Part shown: positions 35,398-43,308 of the stretch, piece after piece
Layout: each line of letters starts with the position of its first letter
Numbering within the stretch: position 1 is the first letter of the stretch
Assembly (NCBI GenBank): GCA_029006135.1
Contig: JAQXGE010000007.1
Location: 1-64,000, forward strand
Source of the DNA: Oscillospiraceae bacterium
GTDB lineage: Bacteria; Bacillota; Clostridia; Oscillospirales; Ruminococcaceae
Length of the DNA stretch: 64,000 nucleotides
Direction: 5' to 3'
Made by a program: the position numbers and the translations under genes
The notes under the pieces: generated by a model
Told to the model about the DNA's origin: nothing
Database searches by the model: none
The model's input: only the letters and a program-made list of their open reading frames with translations

Positions 35398-36708
35398 TCA
35401 TTTTTTGCGTTCCAACACGCTGACAAAGAACCCGTCCGTGCCTGTTTTGTGCGGGAGGAACACAGTCCCATATTCCCCGGTTTTCATTCCGGCCAAGCAA
35501 ATTTCCGGGTTTACCGTGTGGAAATCCGGGTTATCCTGCAAAAACTGCCGAATCTGTTCCTCATTCTCATAAAAGTTGACTGTACAGGTAGAATACACCA
35601 AACGGCCGTTTTGGGCAAGGTACCTTGCGCCGTTTTGAAGGATTTTTTGCTGTACTTTTTGTAAATTTTCAATGCCATCCATGGATTTATAGCGAATATC
35701 CGGTTTCTTCCCCATGACGCCCAGACCCGAGCAGGGCACATCGCAAAGCACCCTGTCAAACGTACCGAGTTCCGGAAAAAACACTGAGGCATCGCCCTGG
35801 AACGGTCGGGCACAGTGGATGCCGCAGCGCTCAAAAGCTTTTGTGAGCAGCTGTACACGGCCGGGCACGAGTTCCCCGCTGAGGATTTCGCCCTCGTCCC
35901 CCATGCACTGCGCCATGGTCACGCTCTTACCGCCCGGCGCCGCACAAAGGTCAAGCACCCTCATTCCGGGCACCGCTCCCACACTGAGTGCCGCGAACTG
36001 GCTGGCAAGGCCCTGCACATGGAATTCACCCTCCCGGAAAGCCTGCGCAGCCGCAGGCGTGCCGGAAAAATCCACCAGCAGACAGTGTTCCCACGGGCCG
36101 GGGCGTACCGTATTGCCCAAAGAAGTCAGTTCCTTTGTCAGTGCCTCGTCCGAAGTGCGCAGCGGGTTCACGCGAACTGCCGTGGAACGGTTCTGCAAAA
36201 AAGAGGCCGCCATGGCTTCAGCATCCTCCGGATACTGAGCCGTCAAAAGTTCGGCAACCGGGCGGGACATACTGTAATAGGTCACAAGGCGGTCCGCCAG
36301 GTCGGGCCATTCCTCCGGACGGGGCCGCAGAACGGCGGCACGGCGCAGCACGGCATTAACCATGCCGCAGGCGCTGGACTTGCCAAAGGAACGCGTCAGT
36401 TTGACGGATTCATTGACCGCCGCAGACAGAGGCACATCCATAAAGGCCGCCTGTGCTACACCGGAACGGAGGATGGCGCGCACCGGCGCATCCATCTTTT
36501 CAAGCGGTTTTGCGCAGTAGCGCGCCAGCATCCAGTCGATAAGATTTTGCCGTTCGATTGTCGTATAAAAAATACGCGAGGCGAAAGCGGCATCCCGGGG
36601 CGAAAGTGCCGGCGTACAGTGATTCAGCTCGGAATCCAGCACAAGATTGGAATAGCCATTTTGTTCCTGACGCACAAGAGCGCGCACGGCAAGTCGGCGG
36701 GCGGTCAC
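35398..36708 (-). CDS. rsmB: 16S rRNA (cytosine967-C5)-methyltransferase RsmB
   Basis: RsmB methylates C967 of 16S rRNA. The 436-residue protein has an N-terminal NusB-like RNA-binding domain (about 1-130) and a SAM-dependent methyltransferase domain with LDLCAAPGGKS and the two catalytic cysteines in DVPCSGLGVMG and YSTCTVN. It overlaps fmt by 4 nt. The order fmt-rsmB-rlmN-prpC-prkC-rsgA is the standard Firmicute cluster. Confidence 0.96.
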   Translation of the reverse strand: MTARRLAVRALVRQEQNGYSNLVLDSELNHCTPALSPRDAAFASRIFYTTIERQNLIDWMLARYCAKPLEKMDAPVRAILRSGVAQAAFMDVPLSAAVNESVKLTRSFGKSSACGMVNAVLRRAAVLRPRPEEWPDLADRLVTYYSMSRPVAELLTAQYPEDAEAMAASFLQNRSTAVRVNPLRTSDEALTKELTSLGNTVRPGPWEHCLLVDFSGTPAAAQAFREGEFHVQGLASQFAALSVGAVPGMRVLDLCAAPGGKSVTMAQCMGDEGEILSGELVPGRVQLLTKAFERCGIHCARPFQGDASVFFPELGTFDRVLCDVPCSGLGVMGKKPDIRYKSMDGIENLQKVQQKILQNGARYLAQNGRLVYSTCTVNFYENEEQIRQFLQDNPDFHTVNPEICLAGMKTGEYGTVFLPHKTGTDGFFVSVLERKK

Positions 36709-37625
36709 AGGACATCCCCCACTTTAAGGCGGCGGCCTGCCGCCCAGGCAGTTCCCGCCATAGGCTTGCCGCCTTCCGGCGTCACAGATTCCAGCGCAAT
36801 TGCGCCTTCACCGCAGGCAACCGTCAGCGGCTTGAGGCTCAGAACCGTGCCGGGCGCGGCATTTGAAGGGTTCTGTTCCAGGCGGCTGACTGCTGCCTTG
36901 ATTTTTTTGCCGTCATATTCAAAAAAAGCCATCGGCCAGGGATTCATGCCGCGTACCCAGTTGTGAATATGCGCTGCGGATTCACCGAAATTGAACCGCG
37001 CCATCTCCTTGGTCAGCGCAGGCGCATGGGATGCCAGACTCTCATCCTGTTTTTTGGGAGTGAGCTCACCCGCTTCAATCAGCGGCAGTGCCTTCACCAG
37101 CGTTTTTGCTCCGATGCTGCTCACCATATCAAACAGTTCGCCGCTTGTCATTTCCGGGTCAATGGACACCGGTTCCACCATCAGAATGTCGCCGGTATCG
37201 AGCCCTTCATCGAGCTGCATAATGGTCACGCCAGTCTGCTCATCACCGTTGAGAACGGCCCACTGAATCGGCGCAGAGCCGCGGTACTTGGGAAGCAGTG
37301 AGACATGAAGGTTGATGCATCCGTATTTTGCCGCATGAAGAAGCTGCGGCGGAATAATGCAGCCATAGGCCACCACCACGATGATTTCCGGCGCAAGCTC
37401 CTGAATGAGAGAATCCGAACTTCCGTCCCGCAGTGTACGGGGCTGGTACACAGGAATCCCATATTGTACGGCCAGCTGCTTGACCGGCGGAGCGGTAAGG
37501 ACCTGTTTGCGTCCCACCGGTTTGTCCGGCCGGGTGAATACCGCACAGACCTCATGTCCTGCATCAAGAATTGCCTGCAAGCTGTCGGCGGCAATATCGG
37601 GTGTGCCCATAAAAAGGATACGCAT
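36705..37625 (-). CDS. fmt: Methionyl-tRNA formyltransferase
   Basis: Fmt formylates initiator Met-tRNA with 10-formyltetrahydrofolate. The 306-residue protein starts MRILFMGTPDIAA and has the active-site loop NLHVSLLPKYRGSAPIQWA and, in the C-terminal domain, HIHNWVRGMNPWP. It follows def by 3 nt; Fmt adds and Def removes the formyl group, so the two are paired functionally. Confidence 0.98.
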   Translation of the reverse strand: MRILFMGTPDIAADSLQAILDAGHEVCAVFTRPDKPVGRKQVLTAPPVKQLAVQYGIPVYQPRTLRDGSSDSLIQELAPEIIVVVAYGCIIPPQLLHAAKYGCINLHVSLLPKYRGSAPIQWAVLNGDEQTGVTIMQLDEGLDTGDILMVEPVSIDPEMTSGELFDMVSSIGAKTLVKALPLIEAGELTPKKQDESLASHAPALTKEMARFNFGESAAHIHNWVRGMNPWPMAFFEYDGKKIKAAVSRLEQNPSNAAPGTVLSLKPLTVACGEGAIALESVTPEGGKPMAGTAWAAGRRLKVGDVL

Positions 37626-37628
37626 GAA

Positions 37629-38147
37629 TCAATCCTCATCCCCGTCATTGGGGTAATCGTCCTCATAGAAGTGCGTGGCGCGGTCCATGATGGTCACGCC
37701 GTTCAGATGGTCATTTTCATGCTGGATGCAGCGGGCAAGCATTCCTTCTGCTTCCAGTTCAAACCAGTTTCCGCTGCGGTCCTGTGCCTTGACCTTGACC
37801 TTGTCAGAGCGGGTCACAGCGCCGTTATGACCGGGGAAGGACAGGCAGCCCTCATACATCTCGTTCGTCTCGGGGCTGAGATACTCAATCTCCGGGTTGA
37901 CGAACTCGATGAACTTTTCCTCGTAATCTGCGGGAATCGGATCGGGCATATCACGCTCATCAAGGCAGACAAAGACGCGGCGCATCATACCGACCTGCGG
38001 GCCGGCAAGGCCGAGGCCCTGTGCATCCGAGAGCGTCTCCTTCATGTCATCGAGCAGAACCGCCAAGCGGTCATCAAACTTGGTAACGGGGCGGCATACC
38101 TTTTTAAGGATCGGGTCGCCATCCTGAACAATCGTGCGAAGTGCCAT
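37629..38147 (-). CDS. def: Peptide deformylase
   Basis: Def is the metalloenzyme that removes the N-formyl group from nascent proteins. The 172-residue protein has all three motifs: GLAGPQVG, EGCLSFPG with the metal-binding Cys, and QHENDHLNG with the two metal His and catalytic Glu. I chose ATG 38147 with GGAGG upstream; the frame extends to 38195. It precedes fmt and follows priA by 22 nt. Confidence 0.98.
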   Translation of the reverse strand: MALRTIVQDGDPILKKVCRPVTKFDDRLAVLLDDMKETLSDAQGLGLAGPQVGMMRRVFVCLDERDMPDPIPADYEEKFIEFVNPEIEYLSPETNEMYEGCLSFPGHNGAVTRSDKVKVKAQDRSGNWFELEAEGMLARCIQHENDHLNGVTIMDRATHFYEDDYPNDGDED

Positions 38148-38169
38148 ATTCTTATACCTCCAAAAATTA

Positions 38170-40425
38170 TCAATCGCCGTCCGAGTTGAAATCAATCGTC
38201 ACGCCCGCTTTGGCAGGCAGCTTTTCCTCGGCGTAAGCGTCCAAAGTGCTGCGCATCAGTGCACGGAAAGGCGCATCGTTGCGGCACTTAAGAGTCAGTT
38301 TATAACGGTATTTACCGTTGAGCTTGGCGATGCTCATTGGCGTGGGGCCAAGCATACGAAGCGGCTGCTCGGGGTGGCTGGCAAATCTCTCTGCCAGCAG
38401 CCGGGCGAATCGCCGAGCCGCCGTGTAAACATCCATTTCCTGTGTTCCGGAAAATCCCACCACACAGAAAGAGCAGTAAGGCGGATAAAGAGAAAATCGC
38501 CGGAATGCAATTTCCTGTTCATAAAAACGTGGGTAGTCCTGTGCCGCCGCAAGCTGCAGCACCGGATGTTCCGGCACCGCGGTCTGAATCAGCGCACGTC
38601 CGGGAAGTTCCGAGCGCCCGCCGCGCCCCACGACCTGTGTGACAAGGCTGAACACATTTTCAAATGAGCGGAAGCCCTGACCGAACAGCATGGAGTCAAT
38701 TCCCAGAACGCCGACGAGGGTGACCTTTTCAAAATCCAGTCCCTTTGCCACCATCTGCGTTCCCAAAAGTATATCATACTCCTGTGCGGCAAATCGGGCA
38801 AGCATCTGTTCGTGGGCATTTTTTCGACCCGTGGAATCCTGGTCCATCCGAAGGATACGGGCATCCGGCAAAAGCTCCGCCAGTTCCTCCTCCACTTTTT
38901 GGGTCCCAAATCCGCTGTACACCATTTTGCCGCCGCATTCGGGGCAGACCGTCGGCACGGGGCTGATGCGGTGACCGCAGTGGTGGCAGAACAATGCCTG
39001 CTCCGGTTTGTGATAAACGAGCGGTACCGAACAGTTGGGGCATTTTAGGACCTGCCCGCAGGACCCGCACATTCCTACCGTGCGGTAACCGCGGCGGTTG
39101 AGCAGCAGAATGCTCTGTTCCCCGCGCTCTTTTGTTTCCCTGAGCGCTTCGGCCATCTGGTAACTGACTTCCCGGGGGTTGCCTGCGGCCAATTCCGCCC
39201 GCATATCCACAAAGTCCACGGTAGGCAGCGGCCGTCCGCCGTAACGGTGCTTCAGCGTGACCAGCCGGATGCGGCCGCTTACGGCAGCCTGGTAGGTTTC
39301 CGTTCTGGGCGTGGCGGAAGCGAACAATAAAAGTGAGTTTTCCATCGCGGCGCGTTTTCTTGCCACATCATGGGCTGAATAACGCGGTGCGGACTCGCTC
39401 TGGTAGGTGTGTTCCTGTTCCTCATCCAAAATGATGAGCCCGATATTTTGCAGCGGCGCGAAGATGGCGCTGCGGGTTCCCACAACAATATCGGCGTTGC
39501 CCTGCTGAATCATCCGCCACTGAAGCAATCGTTCGGTGTTGCTCAGTGCGGAGTGCTGTACCGCAAGCCGGCTGCCGAACATTGCCTTAAGGCGGCGAAT
39601 CATCTGCGGTGTTAAGCCGATTTCCGGCACAAGCACCAGTGCGCGGCGTCCCTGCGCTAGCGTTTTTTCAATAAGGTTCAAAAACACCGCCGTCTTGCCG
39701 CTGCCCGTAACGCCGTAGAGCAGTGCGGCGCGGGGGCCGTCCGCCAGCAAATCTTCCTCAAGGCTCCGGCAGGCTTCACTCTGCTCGGGTGAAAGCGTGA
39801 GCGGCTGCGGGTCAAAGGGCACATTCGACAGCAAATCCAGCGGGCGGTCCCGCTCCCCTGCCGAAATGATTCCTTTTTTGCACAGCCCGTCCAGCGTAGC
39901 GCGGGAAATGCCGATTTGCTCCAGTTCAGAACGGGAGCGCGGGCCGGAGCGAAGCACCTCAACGGCCTGTTTCTGCCGCGGGCCGGGCTTTGGTGTCTGC
40001 GGCAGTTCCCCCGTGAGCGTATACACTGTTTCCACCGGGCGCATCATACGGTTCTTTACAACCGGCCGTCCGTTTTCCACACCCGGCTGATACTGTGCCC
40101 CATAGGGAATGACGGCTTTGACTGCCTCATACCAGGTGCAGAAATATCGGTCCCTGAGGAATCGCACAAGCTCCATCAAATCCGGCGTCAAGCGCGCTTC
40201 CTCCGGCGCAGCATCCAAAAGGCTTTTCAGGCGTGCATCGGGCGTTTCCTCATCGCTGACCTCAAGGACCACCGCCATACGGGGACGGTTGCCCGCGCCA
40301 AAAGGGACCAGCACCATCCCGCCGGGCCAAACGGAACCCTTGAGTTCTGAGGGCACTAAATAGGAATAAAGTTTGTCAAAATGGATGGTGGCATCGTTTA
40401 CCGCCACCTTTGCTATGCCGGGCAA
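38170..40425 (-). CDS. priA: Primosomal protein N' (replication restart helicase PriA)
   Basis: PriA recognises stalled forks and reloads the replisome. The 751-residue protein has an N-terminal DNA-binding domain, Walker A GVTGSGKTAVF, the DEEQ box (DEEQEHTYQ), and the zinc region with paired cysteines CGSCG, CPNC, CHHCG and CPECGG. I chose TTG 40425 because GGGAGG lies seven bases upstream; the open frame runs to 40506 into gmk. In many Firmicutes rpoZ and coaBC lie between gmk and priA; both are absent here. Confidence 0.96.
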   Translation of the reverse strand: MPGIAKVAVNDATIHFDKLYSYLVPSELKGSVWPGGMVLVPFGAGNRPRMAVVLEVSDEETPDARLKSLLDAAPEEARLTPDLMELVRFLRDRYFCTWYEAVKAVIPYGAQYQPGVENGRPVVKNRMMRPVETVYTLTGELPQTPKPGPRQKQAVEVLRSGPRSRSELEQIGISRATLDGLCKKGIISAGERDRPLDLLSNVPFDPQPLTLSPEQSEACRSLEEDLLADGPRAALLYGVTGSGKTAVFLNLIEKTLAQGRRALVLVPEIGLTPQMIRRLKAMFGSRLAVQHSALSNTERLLQWRMIQQGNADIVVGTRSAIFAPLQNIGLIILDEEQEHTYQSESAPRYSAHDVARKRAAMENSLLLFASATPRTETYQAAVSGRIRLVTLKHRYGGRPLPTVDFVDMRAELAAGNPREVSYQMAEALRETKERGEQSILLLNRRGYRTVGMCGSCGQVLKCPNCSVPLVYHKPEQALFCHHCGHRISPVPTVCPECGGKMVYSGFGTQKVEEELAELLPDARILRMDQDSTGRKNAHEQMLARFAAQEYDILLGTQMVAKGLDFEKVTLVGVLGIDSMLFGQGFRSFENVFSLVTQVVGRGGRSELPGRALIQTAVPEHPVLQLAAAQDYPRFYEQEIAFRRFSLYPPYCSFCVVGFSGTQEMDVYTAARRFARLLAERFASHPEQPLRMLGPTPMSIAKLNGKYRYKLTLKCRNDAPFRALMRSTLDAYAEEKLPAKAGVTIDFNSDGD

Positions 40426-40456
40426 ACAGATGCCTCCCTTTTGCGCCCTGCGGGCG

Positions 40457-41026
40457 TTACTGCTGTTTGAGCTTTTCCTCGATAATCGCGTAAATTGCAT
40501 CGGCACAGCGCTCTACCGAATCATTGATTACACACTCATCATAATCCGCAGAGAGTGCAATCTCGGTTTCGGCGCGGCGAAGCCGGTTCTGAATGGCTTC
40601 CTCCGTATCGGTGCCGCGGGAACGCAGGCGGCGTTCGAGTTCCTCCATGTTCGGAGGCAGAATGAATACCGTCGTAGCACCCGGATAAATCCGTTTGATA
40701 TTTCCTGCGCCCTGAACCTCAATCACCATAATGACCGGCGTTCCGGACTGCATAAACGGCTCCACCTCGGATTTGAGCGTACCGTAATAATTGCCGCAGT
40801 AGTTGGCGTGTTCCACAAGGCCGTCCTGTGCAATACATTCCTCAAACTGAGGCACCGTCAGGAAGTGATATTCTCTGCCGTCCTGCTCCTCGCCGCGCCG
40901 GGCGCGGGTGGTGGCGGAAATCGTCTTGTGCAGTTCAGGGTGCTGCTCAAGCAGCGTATGGACCACCGTGTCCTTACCCGTGCCGGAGGGACCCGACACA
41001 ACAAAAAGATACTTTTCCTCGTTCAT
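40457..41026 (-). CDS. gmk: Guanylate kinase
   Basis: Gmk phosphorylates GMP to GDP with ATP. The 189-residue protein has the P-loop SGPSGTGKDTVV and the GMP-binding region SATTRARRGEEQDGREYHF. It starts directly after the remA stop codon with no gap, as in the yicC-remA-gmk order of many Firmicutes. Confidence 0.98.
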   Translation of the reverse strand: MNEEKYLFVVSGPSGTGKDTVVHTLLEQHPELHKTISATTRARRGEEQDGREYHFLTVPQFEECIAQDGLVEHANYCGNYYGTLKSEVEPFMQSGTPVIMVIEVQGAGNIKRIYPGATTVFILPPNMEELERRLRSRGTDTEEAIQNRLRRAETEIALSADYDECVINDSVERCADAIYAIIEEKLKQQ

Positions 41027-41281
41027 TTAGCCTTCCCCTTTATTCTCCTCATTTGCAAACCGCCCCATAATTGTTTCCGGCTCAAAGGCCGAGAGCACCA
41101 CATGGTCAGAATCCATAATCAGCACGGCACGGGTGCGCCGGCCGTAAGTGGCATCAATGGCGGACCCACGGTCTCTGGCATCCTGAACCAATCTCTTTAC
41201 GGGTGCGGAATCCGGGCTGACAACCGCAATAAGACGGTCCGCGTTCACCATGTTGCCGAAGCCGATATTGATGAGTTTCAT
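41027..41281 (-). CDS. remA: RemA-family regulator (DUF370)
   Basis: RemA is a DNA-binding protein that forms an octameric ring and, in Bacillus, activates biofilm-matrix and osmoprotectant genes. The 84-residue protein matches the family along its length ([20 protein letters not shown], then [20 protein letters not shown]). It lies between yicC and gmk. In clostridia its targets are largely unknown. Confidence 0.94.
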   Translation of the reverse strand: MKLINIGFGNMVNADRLIAVVSPDSAPVKRLVQDARDRGSAIDATYGRRTRAVLIMDSDHVVLSAFEPETIMGRFANEENKGEG

Positions 41282-41293
41282 AGTTCTGACCTC

Positions 41294-42172
41294 TTACTCG
41301 ATGTTCTGAATCTGCTCCCGAATCTTCTCAATCTCAGACTTCAGTTCCACCACAAGGCGGGTAATATTCACATCCTGGCACTTGGAACCGATGGTGTTGG
41401 ATTCACGGTTCAGTTCCTGGGTCAGGAAATCCAGCTTGCGCCCGACCGGTTCATCCAGTGCAAGAATCGCGCGGTACTGCGCCACATGGCTGTGGAGACG
41501 GACGGTTTCCTCGTCAATGGCAGTCTTGTCGGCAAAGATGGCGGCCTCGGTCACAAGGCGAGCTTCATCAATATTGCGGTCCTCGAGAATTTCCTTCAGT
41601 CTGGCATACAGGCGTTCGGTATAAGCCTGGACCCGGCCGGCACTGTCCTTCTCAATTTCTCCCACCAAGGTTTCAATCGTGTCAAGACGATTTTCAACAT
41701 CGATGCGAAGCTTTTCACCCTCCACCGCGCGCATGGCAACAAATGCTTCCACAGCCTGCCCCGCCACCTGTTCCACATCTGCCCAGAGTGCATCGGGGTC
41801 TGTAGGAGCGGCCGTCTGGGTCAGCACATCCGGAAAGCGTGCAATCATGCCCACTGTGGCATCGTTTTTGAGGTCCATACGTTCTGCCATTGCCTGAAAC
41901 GCATCGCGATAGCTCTCAGCAAGCTGCCAGTTGACTTTCACCACGGTATCCGGCGCTGCCACGTTTTGGATGCTCAGGCTCAGTTCCACATTGCCGCGGC
42001 TGACTTTTGCCGCCACCAGCTTTTTGAGTTTATCCTCCATAAACGAACAGGTCCGGGGAATCCGTGAAGAATACTCGAAGAAGCGAGAGTTGACGCTGCG
42101 CAGTTCGACGGTGATATCCCGTCCGTTCAAAACCTGCTCAGCGCGCCCATAACCGGTCATGCTCAATATCAT
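41294..42172 (-). CDS. yicC: YicC/YloC family endoribonuclease
   Basis: YicC-family proteins are hexameric ribonucleases involved in stress-related RNA turnover. The 292-residue protein starts MILSMTGYGRAEQVLNGRDI, has the N-terminal signature VELRSVNSRFFEYSSRIPR and the C-terminal block ELNRESNTIGSKCQDVNI. It is the first gene of a 13-gene minus-strand run that ends with spoVM. A good promoter lies upstream. Confidence 0.93.
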   Translation of the reverse strand: MILSMTGYGRAEQVLNGRDITVELRSVNSRFFEYSSRIPRTCSFMEDKLKKLVAAKVSRGNVELSLSIQNVAAPDTVVKVNWQLAESYRDAFQAMAERMDLKNDATVGMIARFPDVLTQTAAPTDPDALWADVEQVAGQAVEAFVAMRAVEGEKLRIDVENRLDTIETLVGEIEKDSAGRVQAYTERLYARLKEILEDRNIDEARLVTEAAIFADKTAIDEETVRLHSHVAQYRAILALDEPVGRKLDFLTQELNRESNTIGSKCQDVNITRLVVELKSEIEKIREQIQNIE

Positions 42173-42228
42173 AAAATCTTACACCTCATCTCAAATATGT
42201 GGTGTGCGACAGCACATATATAAAGTTT

Positions 42229-42257
42229 ATTTTACTATTCTTGAGCCATCTTTGCAA
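42229..42257 (-). promoter_or_regulatory. Promoter of the yicC-to-spoVM operon
   Basis: On the minus strand, -35 TTGCAA (42257-42252), 17-bp spacer, -10 TAAAAT (42234-42229). The predicted leader contains a small hairpin (GTGC/GCAC, about 42199-42210). Confidence 0.6.
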
Positions 42258-42318
42258 GGTTAAGAAGGCGTTTCCGGCAGATTTTTCTCCAAAGCCGCCG
42301 CTTTTCTCTCGGCTGCGC

Positions 42319-42359
42319 CTAAAAAGCCCCGCCCGAATTGGTTTCGGGCAGGGCTTTTG
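42319..42359 (-). terminator. Terminator of the cohesin/dockerin genes
   Basis: On the minus strand AAAGCCCTGCCCGAA pairs with TTCGGGCGGGGCTTT (one mismatch) and is followed by TTAGG. It lies 15 nt past the stop of the 42374-43258 gene. Confidence 0.85.
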
Positions 42360-42373
42360 CTGTAGTTTATTGG

Positions 42374-43258
42374 TTATTTTTCTGTGTCAGATTTACTGTC
42401 TTTGCGCTTCTTTCCCTGCCGTGCAATCACAGCCGCAACGGCAGCTGCTGCAATCAGACCGGCAATCAGCCACAGCAAAGACGGCGGGAAAGTCTTTGCT
42501 TCTCCCTCGGCCCAACCGGCATAAAGAGTCATATTGTTTTTGACGGTATCCTGTTCAAAATCCCAGAGAGTGGTATGGTCAATGTCAGCGTACCATCCGG
42601 AGAAGTGAAAGCCTTTCCGGGTCGGCGGTTCCGGCTCCCTGATTTTTTCACCATATTGTACGGTTTGCTCCGGTACTTCACTTCCTCCCGAGGAATCAAA
42701 GTTCACCGTACAAGCCGATGAGACAACCACCAAAACCTCATTGGTGGAACAGGCAAAACTCCCCGTTCCGTCCCTGCGGGAGACCAGCGGGTTTTGGCTG
42801 GTGATGCGGGCCGTACCGGAATCCGCTGTCACCTTCAAACGGATACTTCCCACCTGCTCAGCAGCTTTCCACTTCATTCCGCCGCTCATGGACAGGTAAT
42901 TCATATAATATGCACGGGAGCCATCTGTCCTGGCGAGATCTTCTCCGTTTACCTTTTCTGCCAGATTTTCGCTGTCCGGCACCAGTTCAAAAAAATCACT
43001 GTCGTACTGAATCTCATCCTGCATAGCATACATGGTGTACGGTTCATCCGAATCGGATCGGGTAAGTGTCAAGGTCAGCGTAATAATGTCCCCGCAGGAC
43101 ACCTCTCGATATTCTTCTCCGTCTGCCGTCAGTTCAAATGCAAAGGAAGGTTCTTTTGAATCCGCTGGAGCCGCAGTCAGAGCAGCCGCCTTATGCGGGC
43201 AAATGACAAACAAAATTGCTGACACTGCTACCAAAAGAAATGTATATCTTTGTTTCAT
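42374..43258 (-). CDS. Membrane-anchored surface protein with cohesin-like and Listeria-Bacteroides repeat domains
   Basis: The 294-residue protein has a signal peptide (1-26), a beta-rich domain at about 36-180 with cohesin-like pattern (GDIITLTLTLTR, then IQYDSDFFELVPD, then GSIRLKVTADSG), an InlB B-repeat/Listeria-Bacteroides repeat (about 182-252: VNFDSSGGSEVPEQ to FSGWYAD), and a C-terminal membrane helix with a basic tail (RQGKKRKDSK). It should be displayed on the cell surface. It lies 50 nt after a secreted dockerin-bearing protein on the same strand, which makes a cohesin-dockerin partnership plausible. Binding is inference. Confidence 0.7.
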   Translation of the reverse strand: MKQRYTFLLVAVSAILFVICPHKAAALTAAPADSKEPSFAFELTADGEEYREVSCGDIITLTLTLTRSDSDEPYTMYAMQDEIQYDSDFFELVPDSENLAEKVNGEDLARTDGSRAYYMNYLSMSGGMKWKAAEQVGSIRLKVTADSGTARITSQNPLVSRRDGTGSFACSTNEVLVVVSSACTVNFDSSGGSEVPEQTVQYGEKIREPEPPTRKGFHFSGWYADIDHTTLWDFEQDTVKNNMTLYAGWAEGEAKTFPPSLLWLIAGLIAAAAVAAVIARQGKKRKDSKSDTEK

Positions 43259-43308
43259 TCACATTTTTCTCTCCTCACCCAATTCACTTTTTCCCGGATG
43301 CTGCGAAT

